In this document: positions 1-12,315 of the stretch, one piece after another
How the letters are laid out: the number at the start of each line of letters is the position of its first letter
How positions within the stretch are numbered: the stretch's first letter is position 1
Made by a program: the position numbers and the translations under genes
The notes under the pieces: model-generated
What the model saw: only the letters and a program-made list of their open reading frames with translations
What the model was told of the DNA's origin: nothing
The model's database searches: none
Source: Bos javanicus
Taxonomy: Eukaryota > Chordata > Mammalia > Artiodactyla > Bovidae
Assembly: GCF_032452875.1 (NCBI RefSeq)
Contig: NW_026893692.1
Coordinates: forward strand, 248,001 to 312,000
Direction of reading: 5' to 3'
Length of the DNA: 64,000 nt

Positions 1-60
1 AATGGCGCTGATCATGTGACTGATCATGCGCTGATCATGTTTGCTATCATACACTGATCA
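1..60 (+). repeat. End of a distal diverged block, cut by the window edge
   Basis: This is the last part of the lead-in found before every type A spacer: TTAATGGCGCTGATCATG, then TGTTTGCTATCATACACTGA. It shows that the array continues upstream of the window. Confidence 0.9.
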
Positions 61-305
61 TGTGCCTCTGGAGGCAATAAACAAAGAGCTGAGTAGGCAC
101 GAATCAAACAGTCAGCAGGCAATAATCATGGAACTCAGGTGTGAGGAATCATGCTGCTCAGCTGGCAATAATCAAGCAGCTGAGCAGGCAGGAATTACGC
201 AGCACAGCTGGCAATTGTCAAGCAGATGACAGGCAGGAATCGTGCAGCTCAGCTGGCAATTGTCAAGCAGATGAGCAGACAGTAATCACGCAGCTCAGCA
301 GGCCC
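61..305 (+). repeat. Type A spacer, copy 1 (reference copy)
   Basis: This 245-bp element runs from TGTGCCTCTGGAGG to CTCAGCAGGCCC. It resolves into five degenerate units of about 46 bp. The last three are the clearest: each begins GCTGGCAAT and carries TCAAGCAG, then CAGGCAGGAAT or CAGACAGTAAT, then CGCAGCTCA or a close variant. It contains an AATAAA at 76-81 and CAGCTG motifs. An open frame with a TTG start (41-229) spans it but is not considered coding. The other type A copies are described by their differences from this one. Confidence 0.95.
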
Positions 306-1963
306 AGATCACGTGACTGAGCATGCACTGTTCACGTGGCTGATCATACACTGATCACGTGATGATCATGCACTGATCACTTGGATATCATGCACTGATC
401 ACGTGGCTGATCATACACTGTTCACGTGTCTGACCATGCACTGATCACGTGGCTGATCATACACTGCTCACGTAACTGATCATGCACTGATCACGTGGCT
501 ATCATGCACTGATCACGTGGCTGAACATGCACTGTTCACGTGGCTGATCACACACCTGTCACGTGACATATCATGCACTGATCACGTGGCACTCATGCAC
601 TGATCACGTGGCTGATCATACTCTGCTCACGTAACTCATGCACACATCACGTGGCTATCATGCACTGCTCACGTGGCTCGTCATGGAATGATCACGTAGC
701 AACCATATACTGGTCACGTGACTGATCATGCACTGATCACGTAAATGATCATGCACTGTTCACGTGACTGATCATGCACTGATCACGTGACTGATCATGC
801 ACTGATCACGTGGCTATCATGCACTGCTCACGTGGCTGATCATGCAACGATCACGTAGCAACCATGTACTGGTCACGTGACTGATCATGCACTGATCACG
901 TAATTGATCATGCACTGATCACGTGGCTCATCATGCACTGATCACGTGGCTGATCACACATGTATCACGTGACTGATCATGCACTGATCACGTGGCTCTC
1001 ATGCACTGATCACGTGGCTGTCATGCACTGATCACGTGGATATCATGCACTGATCACGTGGCTGATCACACACGTATCACATGACTGATCATGCACTGAT
1101 CACGTGGCTATCATGCACTGATCACGTGGCTATCATGCACTGATCACGTGGCTGATCATGCAATGATCACGTAGCTACCATGTACTGGTCACGTGACTGA
1201 TCATGCACTGATCACGTAATTGATCATGCACTGATCATGTGGCTGATCATGCACTGATCACGTGGCTGATCATGCACTGATCACGTAACTGATCATGCAC
1301 TGATCACGTGACTGATCATGCACTGATCACGTGGCTATCATGCACTGATCACGTGGCTGACATACACTGATCACGTGCCTGGTCATGCACTGATCACGTG
1401 GCTGATCATGCACTGATCACGTGACTGATCATGCACTGATCACGTGTCTGATCATGCACTGATCACGTGGCTATCATGCACTGCTCACGTGGCTGATCAT
1501 GCCATGATCACGCAGCTACCATGTACTGGTCACATGACTGATCATGCACTGATCACGTGACTGATCATGCAGTGATCACGTGGCTATCATGCACTACTCA
1601 CGTGGCTGATCATGCAATGATCATGTAGCTACCATGTACAGGTCACGTGAATGATCATACACCCATCAGGTGACTGATCATGCACTGATCACGTGGCTAT
1701 CATGCACTGATCACGAGACTGATCATGCACTGATCACGTCTATATCATGCACTGATCACATGACTGCCCATGCACTGATCACGTGGATGATCATACACTA
1801 ATCTTGTGACAGATCATGCACTGATCACGTGGCTGATCATGCACTGATACCGTGACTGAGCATGGACTGATCACATGACTATCATGTAGTGATCACGTGA
1901 CTTAATGGCGCTGATCATGTGACTGATCATGCGCTGATCATGTTTGCTATCATACACTGATCA
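306..1963 (+). repeat. Monomer array block of the 1.90 kb HOR unit, copy 1
   Basis: 1,658 bp in three zones. The proximal zone (about 306-730) has diagnostic variants such as CTGTTCACGTG, GATCACTTGGATATC and ACTCATGCACACATCACG. The middle zone (about 730-1550) is near-consensus monomers. The distal zone (about 1550-1963) has ACTACTCACG, ACACCCATCAGG, GATCACGAGACTG, ACTGCCCATGCAC and GATACCGTGACTGAGC. A monomer pair with GTGCCTGGTCATG near 1370-1390 is absent from the next unit. Confidence 0.93.
713..722. other. Example of a GTCACGTGAC bHLH-zip palindrome
   Basis: GTCACGTGAC is a perfect 10-bp palindrome. It matches the published USF and CLEAR (TFEB/TFE3/MITF) consensus. It recurs in each HOR unit wherever a monomer reads CTGGTCACGTGACTG. 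Whether any protein binds here is not known from the sequence. Confidence 0.5.
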
Positions 1964-2208
1964 TGTGCCTCTGGAGGCAATAAACAAAGAGCTGAGTAGG
2001 CACGAATCAAACAGTCAGCAGGCAATAATCATGGAACTCAGGTGTGAGGAATCATGCTGCTCAGCTGGCAATAATCAAGCAGCTGAGCAGGCAGGAATTA
2101 CGCAGCACAGCTGGCAATTGTCAAGCAGATGACAGGCAGGAATCGTGCAGCTCAGCTGGCAATTGTCAAGCAGATGAGCAGACAGTAATCACGCAGCTCA
2201 GCAGGCCC
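1964..2208 (+). repeat. Type A spacer, copy 2
   Basis: No difference from copy 1 was seen, although it lies 1.9 kb away. That indicates recent homogenisation. Confidence 0.95.
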
Positions 2209-3822
2209 AGATCACGTGACTGAGCATGCACTGTTCACGTGGCTGATCATACACTGATCACGTGATGATCATGCACTGATCACTTGGATATCATGCACTG
2301 ATCACGTGGCTGATCATACACTGTTCACGTGTCTGACCATGCACTGATCACGTGGCTGATCATACACTGCTCACGTAACTGATCATGCACTGATCACGTG
2401 GCTATCATGCACTGATCACGTGGCTGAACATGCACTGTTCACGTGGCTGATCACACACCTGTCACGTGACATATCATGCACTGATCACGTGGCACTCATG
2501 CACTGATCACGTGGCTGATCATACTCTGCTCACGTAACTCATGCACACATCACGTGGCTATCATGCACTGCTCACGTGGCTCGTCATGGAATGATCACGT
2601 AGCAACCATATACTGGTCACGTGACTGATCATGCAAAGATCACGTAAATGATCATGCACTGTTCACGTGACTGATCATGTACTGATCACGTGACTGATCA
2701 TGCACTGATCACGTGGCTATCATGCTCTGCTCACGTGGCTGATCATGCAACGATCACGTAGCAACCATGTACTGGTCACGTGACTGATCATGCACTGATC
2801 ACGTAATTGATCCTGCACTGATCACGTGGCTCATCATGCACTGATCACGTGGCTGATCACACATGTATCACGTGACTGATCATGCACTGATCACGTGGCT
2901 CTCATGCACTGATCACGTGGCTGTCATGCACTGATCACGTGGATATCATGCACTGATCACGTGGCTGATCACACACGTATCACATGACTGATCATGCACT
3001 GATCACGTGGCTATCATGCACTGATCACGTGGCTATCATGCACTGATCACGTGGCTGATCATGCAATGATCACGTAGCTACCATGTACTGATCACGTGAC
3101 TGATCATGCACTGATCACGTAATTGATCATGCACTGATCACGTGGCTGATCATGCACTGATCACGTGGCTGATCATGCACTGATCACGTGACTGATCATG
3201 CACTGATCACGTGACTGATCATGCACTGATCACGTGGCTGATCATGCACTGATCACGTGGCTGATCATGCACTGATCACGTGACTGATCATGCACTGATC
3301 ACGTGTCTGATCATGCACTGATCACGTGGCTATCATGCACTGATCACGTGGCTGATCATGCCATGATCACGCAGCTACCATGTACTGGTCACATGACTGA
3401 TCATGCACTGATCACGTGACTGATCATGCACTGATCACGTGGCTATCATGCACTACTCACGTGGCTGATCATGCAATGATCATGTAGCTACCATGTACAG
3501 GTCACGTGAATGATCATACACCCATCAGGTGACTGATCATGCACTGATCACGTGGCTATCATGCACTGATCACGAGACTGATCATGCACTGATCACGTCT
3601 ATATCATGCACTGATCACATGACTGCCCATGCACTGATCACGTGGATGATCATACACTAATCTTGTGACAGATCATGCACTGATCACGTGGCTGATCATG
3701 CACTGATACCGTGACTGAGCATGGACTGATCACATGACTATCATGTAGTGATCACGTGACTTAATGGCGCTGATCATGTGACTGATCATGCGCTGATCAT
3801 GTTTGCTATCATACACTGATCA
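2209..3822 (+). repeat. Monomer array block of the 1.86 kb HOR unit, copy 1
   Basis: 1,614 bp, 44 bp (two monomers) shorter than the block at 306-1963, with the same landmarks in the same order. Small private differences include GATCATGCAAAGATCACG near 2630 and GATCCTGCACTG near 2810. Confidence 0.93.
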
Positions 3823-4067
3823 TGTGCCTCTGGAGGCAATAAACAAAGAGCTGAGTAGGCACGAATCAAACAGTCAGCAGGCAATAATCATGGAACTCAG
3901 GTGTGAGGAATCATGCTGCTCAGCTGGCAATAATCAAGCAGCTGAGCAGGCAGGAATTACGCAGCACAGCTGGCAATTGTCAAGCAGATGACAGGCAGGA
4001 ATCGTGCAGCTCAGCTGGCAATTGTCAAGCAGATGAGCAGACAGTAATCACGCAGCTCAGCAGGCCC
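3823..4067 (+). repeat. Type A spacer, copy 3
   Basis: Matches the reference copy by eye. It begins the second 3.76 kb dimer. Confidence 0.95.
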
Positions 4068-5724
4068 AGATCACGTGACTGAGCATGCACTGTTCACGTG
4101 GCTGATCATACACTGATCACGTGATGATCATGCACTGATCACTTGGATATCATGCACTGATCACGTGGCTGATCATACACTGTTCACGTGTCTGACCATG
4201 CACTGATCACGTGGCTGATCATACACTGCTCACGTAACTGATCATGCACTGATCACGTGGCTATCATGCACTGATCACGTGGCTGAACATGCACTGTTCA
4301 CGTGGCTGATCACACACCTGTCACGTGACATATCATGCACTGATCACGTGGCACTCATGCACTGATCACGTGGCTGATCATACTCTGCTCACGTAACTCA
4401 TGCACACATCACGTGGCTATCATGCACTGCTCACGTGGCTGTCATGGAATGATCACGTAGCAACCATATACTGGTCACGTGACTGATCATGCAAAGATCA
4501 CGTAAATGATCATGCACTGTTCACGTGACTGATCATGTACTGATCACGTGACTGATCATGCACTGATCACGTGGCTATCATGCACTGCTCACGTGGCTGA
4601 TCATGCAACGATCACGTAGCAACCATGTACTGGTCACGTGACTGATCATGCACTGATCACGTAATTGATCATGCACTGATCACGTGGCTCATCATGCACT
4701 GATCACGTGGCTGATCACACATGTATCACGTGACTGATCATGCACTGATCACGTGGCTCTCATGCACTGATCACGTGGCTGTCATGCACTGATCACGTGG
4801 ATATCATGCACTGATCACGTGGCTGATCACACACGTATCACATGACTGATCATGCACTGATCACGTGGCTATCATGCACTGATCACGTGGCTATCATGCA
4901 CTGATCACGTGGCTGATCATGCAATGATCACGTAGCTACCATGTACTGGTCACGTGACTGATCATGCACTGATCACGTAATTGATCATGCACTGATCACG
5001 TGGCTGATCATGCACTGATCACGTGGCTGATCATACACTGATCACATAACTGATCATGCACTGATCACGTGACTGATCATGCACTGATCACGTGGCTATC
5101 ATGCACTGATCACTTGGCTGACATACACTGATCACGTGCCTGGTCATGCACTGATCACGTGGCTGATCATGCACTGATCACGTGACTGATCATGCACTGA
5201 TCACGTGTCTGATCATGCACTGATCACGTGGCTATCATGCACTGCTCACGTGGCTGATCATGCCATGATCACGCAGCTACCATGTACTGGTCACATGACT
5301 GATCATGCACTGATCACGTGACTGATCATGCAGTGATCACGTGGCTATCATGCACTACTCACGTGGCTGATCATGCAATGATCATGTAGCTACCATGTAC
5401 AGGTCACGTGAATGATCATACACCCATCAGGTGACTGATCATGCACTGATCACGTGGCTATCATGCACTGATCACGAGACTGATCATGCACTGATCACGT
5501 CTATATCATGCACTGATCACATGACTGCCCATGCACTGATCACGTGGATGATCATACACTAATCTTGTGACAGATCATGCACTGATCACGTGGCTGATCA
5601 TGCACTGATACCGTGACTGAGCATGGACTGATCACATGACTATCATGTAGTGATCACGTGACTTAATGGCGCTGATCATGTGACTGATCATGCGCTGATC
5701 ATGTTTGCTATCATACACTGATCA
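4068..5724 (+). repeat. Monomer array block of the 1.90 kb HOR unit, copy 2
   Basis: 1,657 bp, 1 bp shorter than the block at 306-1963. One difference is GGCTGTCATGG near 4440, where copy 1 reads GGCTCGTCATGG. It retains the extra monomer pair containing GTGCCTGGTCATG. Confidence 0.93.
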
Positions 5725-5969
5725 TGTGCCTCTGGAGGCAATAAACAAAGAGCTGAGTAGGCACGAATCAAACAGTCAGCAGGCAATAATCATGGAACTC
5801 AGGTGTGAGGAATCATGCTGCTCAGCTGGCAATAATCAAGCAGCTGAGCAGGCAGGAATTACGCAGCACAGCTGGCAATTGTCAAGCAGATGACAGGCAG
5901 GAATCGTGCAGCTCAGCTGGCAATTGTCAAGCAGATGAGCAGACAGTAATCACGCAGCTCAGCAGGCCC
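5725..5969 (+). repeat. Type A spacer, copy 4
   Basis: Matches the reference copy by eye. Confidence 0.95.
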
Positions 5970-7583
5970 AGATCACGTGACTGAGCATGCACTGTTCACG
6001 TGGCTGATCATACACTGATCACGTGATGATCATGCACTGATCACTTGGATATCATGCACTGATCACGTGGCTGATCATACACTGTTCACGTGTCTGACCA
6101 TGCACTGATCACGTGGCTGATCATACACTGCTCACGTAACTGATCATGCACTGATCACGTGGCTATCATGCACTGATCACGTGGCTGAACATGCACTGTT
6201 CACGTGGCTGATCACACACCTGTCACGTGACATATCATGCACTGATCACGTGGCACTCATGCACTGATCACGTGGCTGATCATACTCTGCTCACGTAACT
6301 CATGCACACATCACGTGGCTATCATGCACTGCTCACGTGGCTCGTCATGGAATGATCACGTAGCAACCATATACTGGTCACGTGACTGATCATGCACTGA
6401 TCACGTAAATGATCATGCACTGTTCACGTGACTGATCATGTACTGATCACGTGACTGATCATGCACTGATCACGTGGCTATCATGCACTGCTCACGTGGC
6501 TGATCATGCAACGATCACGTAGCAACCATGTACTGGTCACGTGACTGATCATGCACTGATCACGTAATTGATCATGCACTGATCACGTGGCTCATCATGC
6601 ACTGATCACGTGGCTGATCACACATGTATCACGTGACTGATCATGCACTGATCACGTGGCTCTCATGCACTGATCACGTGGCTGTCATGCACTGATCACG
6701 TGGATATCATGCACTGATCACGTGGCTGATCACACACGTATCACATGACTGATCATGCACTGATCACGTGGCTATCATGCACTGATCACGTGGCTATCAT
6801 GCACTGATCACGTGGCTGATCATGCAATGATCACGTAGCTACCATGTACTGGTCACGTGACTGATCATGCACTGATCACGTAATTGATCATGCACTGATC
6901 ACGTGGCTGATCATGCACTGATCACGTGGCTGATCATGCACTGATCACGTGACTGATCATGCACTGATCACGTGACTGATCATGCACTGATCACGTGGCT
7001 GATCATGCACTGATCACGTGGCTGATCATGCACTGATCACGTGACTGATCATGCACTGATCACGTGACTGATCATGCACTGATCACGTGGCTATCATGCA
7101 CTGCTCACGTGGCTGATCATGCCATGATCACGCAGCTACCATGTACTGGTCACATGACTGATCATGCACTGATCACGTGACTGATCATGCAGTGATCACG
7201 TGGCTATCATGCACTACTCACGTGGCTGATCATGCAATGATCATGTAGCTACCATGTACAGGTCACGTGAATGATCATACACCCATCAGGTGACTGATCA
7301 TGCACTGATCACGTGGCTATCATGCACTGATCACGAGACTGATCATGCACTGATCACGTCTATATCATGCACTGATCACATGACTGCCCATGCACTGATC
7401 ACGTGGATGATCATACACTAATCTTGTGACAGATCATGCACTGATCACGTGGCTGATCATGCACTGATACCGTGACTGAGCATGGACTGATCACATGACT
7501 ATCATGTAGTGATCACGTGACTTAATGGCGCTGATCATGTGACTGATCATGCGCTGATCATGTTTGCTATCATACACTGATCA
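5970..7583 (+). repeat. Monomer array block of the 1.86 kb HOR unit, copy 2
   Basis: 1,614 bp, the same length as the block at 2209-3822. It completes the alternation long-short-long-short (1,903, 1,859, 1,902 and 1,859 bp between spacer starts). Confidence 0.93.
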
Positions 7584-7828
7584 TGTGCCTCTGGAGGCAA
7601 TAAACAAAGAGCTGAGTAGGCACGAATCAAACAGTCAGCAGGCAATAATCATGGAACTCAGGTGTGAGGAATCATGCTGCTCAGCTGGCAATAATCAAGC
7701 AGCTGAGCAGGCAGGAATTACGCAGCACAGCTGGCAATTGTCAAGCAGATGACAGGCAGGAATCGTGCAGCTCAGCTGGCAATTGTCAAGCAGATGAGCA
7801 GACAGTAATCACGCAGCTCAGCAGGCCC
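7584..7828 (+). repeat. Type A spacer, copy 5
   Basis: Matches the reference copy by eye. Confidence 0.95.
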
Positions 7829-10421
7829 AGATCACGTGACTGAGCATGCACTGTTCACGTGGCTGATCATACACTGATCACGTGATGATCATGCACTGAT
7901 CACTTGGATATCATGCACTGATCACGTGGCTGATCATACACTGTTCACGTGTCTGACCATGCACTGATCACGTGGCTGATCATACACTGCTCACGTAACT
8001 GATCATGCACTGATCACGTGGCTATCATGCACTGATCACGTGGCTGAACATGCACTGTTCACGTGGCTGATCACACACCTGTCACGTGACATATCATGCA
8101 CTGATCACGTGGCACTCATGCACTGATCACGTGGCTGATCATACTCTGCTCACGTAACTCATGCACACATCACGTGGCTATCATGCACTGCTCACGTGGC
8201 TCGTCATGGAATGATCACGTAGCTACCATATACTGGTCACGTGACTGATCATGCACAGATCACGTAAATGATCATGCACTGTTCACGTGACTGATCATGT
8301 ACTGATCACGTGACTGATCATGCACTGATCACGTGGCTATCATGCTCTGCTCACGTGGCTGATCATGCAACGATCACGTAGCAACCATGTACTGGTCACG
8401 TGACTGATCATGCACTGATCACGTAATTGATCATGCACTGATCACGTGGCTCATCATGCACTGATCACGTGGCTGATCACACATGTATCACGTGACTGAT
8501 CATGCACTGATCACGTGGCTCTCATGCACTGATCACGTGGCTGTCATGCACTGATCACGTGGATATCATGCACTGATCACGTGGCTGATCACACACGTAT
8601 CACATGACTGATCATGCACTGATCACGTGGCTATCATGCACTGATCACGTGGCTATCATGCACTGATCACGTGGCTGATCATGCACTGATCACGTAGCTA
8701 TCATGCACTGATCACGTGACTGATCATGCACTGATCACGTAATTGATCATGCACTGATCACGTGGCTGATCATGCACTGATCACGTGGCTGATCATGCAC
8801 TGATCACGTGACTGATCATGCACTGATCACGTGACTGATCATGCACTGATCACGTGGCTATCATGCACTGATCACGTGGCTGATCATGCACTGATCACGT
8901 GACTGATCATGCACTGATCACGTGGCTGATCATGCACTGATCACGTGACTGATCATGCACTGATCACGTGACTGATCATGCACTGATCACGTGGCTATCA
9001 TGCACTGATCACGTGGCTGATCATGCACGATCACGTAGCTACCATGCACTGGTCACGTGACTGATCATGCACTGATCACGTAATTGATCATGCACTGATC
9101 ACGTGGCTGATCATGCACTGATCACGTGGCTGATCACACATGATCACGTGACTGATCATGCACTGATCACGTGGCTATCATGCACTGATCACGTGGCTGA
9201 TCATGCACTGATCACGTGGATATCATGCACTGATCACGTGGCTGATCACACACTGATCACGTGACTGATCATGCACTGATCACGTGGCTGATCATGCACT
9301 GATCACGTGGCTATCATGCACTGATCACGTGGCTGATCATGCACTGATCACGTGGCTACCATGCACTGATCACGTGACTGATCATGCACTGATCACGTAA
9401 TTGATCATGCACTGATCACGTGGCTGATCATGCACTGATCACGTGGCTGATCATGCACTGATCACGTGGCTGATCATGCACTGATCACGTGGCTGATCAT
9501 GCACTGATCACGTGACTGATCATGCACTGATCACGTGACTGATCATGCACTGATCACGTGGCTGATCATGCACTGATCACGTGGCTGATCATGCACTGAT
9601 CACGTGACTGATCATGCACTGATCACGTGGCTGATCATGCACTGATCACGTGGCTGATCATGCACTGATCACGTGGCTGATCATGCACTGATCACGTGGC
9701 TATCATGCACTGATCACGTGGCTGATCATGCACTGATCACGTGACTGATCATGCACTGATCACGTGGCTGATCATGCACTGATCACGTGGCTATCATGCA
9801 CTGATCACGTGGCTGATCATGCACTGATCACGTGGCTGATCATGCACTGATCACGTGACTGATCATGCACTGATCACGTGACTGATCATGCACTGATCAC
9901 GTGGCTGATCATGCACTGATCACGTGGCTGATCATGCACTGATCACGTGGCTATCATGCACTGATCACGTGACTGATCATGCACTGATCACGTGACTGAT
10001 CATGCACTGATCACGTGACTGATCATGCACTGATCACGTGGCTATCATGCACTACTCACGTGGCTGATCATGCAATGATCATGTAGCTACCATGTACAGG
10101 TCACGTGAATGATCATACACCCATCAGGTGACTGATCATGCACTGATCACGTGGCTATCATGCACTGATCACGAGACTGATCATGCACTGATCACGTCTA
10201 TATCATGCACTGATCACATGACTGCCCATGCACTGATCACGTGGATGATCATACACTAATCATGTGACAGATCATGCACTGATCACGTGGCTGATCATGC
10301 ACTGATACCGTGACTGAGCATGGACTGATCACATGACTATCATGTAGTGATCACGTGACTTAATGGCGCTGATCATGTGACTGATCATGCGCTGATCATG
10401 TTTGCTATCATACACTGATCA
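7829..10421 (+). repeat. Expanded array block with a homogenised middle
   Basis: 2,593 bp, about 1 kb longer than its neighbours to the left. The proximal landmarks are intact to about 8690 and the distal landmarks resume at about 10050. The DNA between is almost pure consensus monomer, with few diagnostic variants. The extra length therefore lies in the middle. The distal block carries TAATCATGTGAC, where the earlier units have TAATCTTGTGAC. Confidence 0.92.
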
Positions 10422-10666
10422 TGTGCCTCTGGAGGCAATAAACAAAGAGCTGAGTAGGCACGAATCAAACAGTCAGCAGGCAATAATCATGGAACTCAGG
10501 TGTGAGGAATCATGCTGCTCAGCTGGCAATAATCAAGCAGCTGAGCAGGCAGGAATTACGCAGCACAGCTGGCAATTGTCAAGCAGATGACAGGCAGGAA
10601 TCGTGCAGCTCAGCTGGCAATTGTCAAGCAGATGAGCAGACAGTAATCACGCAGCTCAGCAGGCCC
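10422..10666 (+). repeat. Type A spacer, copy 6
   Basis: Matches the reference copy by eye. It is the last type A copy before type B spacers appear. Confidence 0.95.
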
Positions 10667-12074
10667 AGATCACGTGACTGAGCATGCACTGTTCACGTGG
10701 CTGATCATACACTGATCACGTGATGATCATGCACTGATCACTTGGATATCATGCACTGATCACGTGGCTGATCATACACTGTTCACGTGTCTGACCATGC
10801 ACTGATCACGTGGCTGATCATACACTGCTCACGTAACTGATCATGCACTGATCACGTGGCTATCATGCACTGATCACGTGGCTGAACATGCACTGTTCAC
10901 GTGGCTGATCACACACCTGTCACGTGACATATCATGCACTGATCACGTGGCACTCATGCACTGATCACGTGGCTGATCATACTCTGCTCACGTAACTCAT
11001 GCACACATCACGTGGCTATCATGCACTGCTCACGTGGCTCGTCATGGAATGATCACGTAGCTACCATATACTGGTCACGTGACTGATCATGCACAGATCA
11101 CGTAAATGATCATGCACTGTTCACGTGACTGATCATGTACTGATCACGTGACTGATCATGCACTGATCACGTGGCTATCATGCTCTGCTCACGTGGCTGA
11201 TCATGCAATGATCACGTAGCAACCATGTACTGGTCACGTGACTGATCATGCACTGATCACGTAATTGATCCTGCACTGATCACGTGGCTCATCATGCACT
11301 GATCACGTGGCTGATCACACATGTATCACGTGACTGATCATGCACTGATCACGTGGCTCTCATGCACTGATCACGTGGCTATCATGCACTGATCACGTGG
11401 CTATCATGCACTGATCACGTGGCTGATCATGCACTGATCACGTAGCTATCATGCACTGATCACGTGACTGATCATGCACTGATCACGTGGCTGATCATGC
11501 ACTGATCACGTGGCTGATCATGCACTGATCACGTGGCTGATCACACTGATCACGTGACTGATCATGCACTGATCACGTGACTGATCATGCACTGATCACG
11601 TGGCTATCATGCACTGATCACGTGGCTGATCATGCACTGATCACGTGGCTGATCATGCACTGATCACGTGACTGATCATGCACTGATCACGTGGCTATCA
11701 TGCACTGATCACGTGGCTATCATGCACTGATCACGTGGCTGATCATGCACTGATCACGGAGCTGCCATGCACTGATCACGTGACTGATCATGCACTGATC
11801 ACGTGATTGATCATGCACTGATCACGTGACTGATCATGCACTGATCACGTGACTGATCATGCACTGATCACGTGACTGATCATGCACTGATCACGTGGCT
11901 ATCATGCACTGATCACGTGGCTGATCATGCACTGATCACGCAGCTACCATGCACTGTCACATGACTGATCATGCACTGATCACATGACTGATCATGCACT
12001 GATCACGTGGCTTATCATGCACTGATCATGTGACTGATCATGCACTGATCATGTTTGGTATCATACACTGATCA
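10667..12074 (+). repeat. Array block leading to a type B spacer
   Basis: 1,408 bp. It begins with the usual proximal landmarks but ends with a different lead-in: GTGGCTTATCATGCAC, CATGTGACTG and TGTTTGGTATCAT in place of the CTTAATGGCG lead-in. Blocks of 1,406 bp with the same organisation lie at 25083-26488, 30392-31797 and 48417-49822. Confidence 0.9.
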
Positions 12075-12315
12075 TGTGCCTCTGGAGGCAATGAACAAAG
12101 AGCTGAGTATGCAGGAATCAGTCAGCAGGCTATAATCATGGAACTCAGCTCTGAGAAATCATGCTGCTCAGCTGGCAATAATCAAGCAGCTGAGCAGGCA
12201 GGAATTACGCAGCACAGGTGGCAATTGTCAAGCAGATGACAGGCAGGAATCGTGCAGCTCAGCTGGCAATTGTCAAGCAGATGAGCAGACAGTAATCACG
12301 CAGCTCAGCAGGCCC
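12075..12315 (+). repeat. Type B spacer, copy 1
   Basis: 241 bp. Type B differs from type A by a 4-bp deletion (CGAATCAAACAGTCAG becomes GGAATCAGTCAG), GGCTATAATC for GGCAATAATC, CAATGAAC for CAATAAAC, GAGAAATC for GAGGAATC and GCACAGGTGG for GCACAGCTGG. The deletion puts a stop early in the frame that is open in type A. This copy keeps the A-like CAAGCAGCTGAG, so it is either intermediate or a conversion product. Confidence 0.93.

Noticed and set aside
65..76. Rho-independent terminator-like dyad GCCTC-TG-GAGGC in the spacer
   Set aside because: The two-base loop is too tight for a hairpin, no T-run follows, and several type B copies have GCCTATGGAGGC, which breaks the dyad.
41..229. A 62-codon open reading frame repeated in most type A spacers (28 further copies)
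   Set aside because: It needs a TTG start; the first in-frame ATG is about 29 codons in. The protein is just the translation of the 46-bp spacer repeats. The frame is closed in type B spacers and in the copy at 18063. Sequence identity between copies is explained by homogenisation.
61..305. Spacer as an inserted transposable element
   Set aside because: No terminal inverted repeats, target-site duplications, coding capacity or poly(A) tail are visible. Its internal 46-bp periodicity and in-register joins with monomers favour a satellite origin. A database search would decide.
306..1963. Plasmid or phage origin iterons (22-bp repeats), or a bacterial oriC-type GATC cluster
   Set aside because: Iteron clusters have a few to tens of copies beside a replication gene. 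Here thousands of copies extend over the whole window with no gene, and GATC density is simply part of the monomer.
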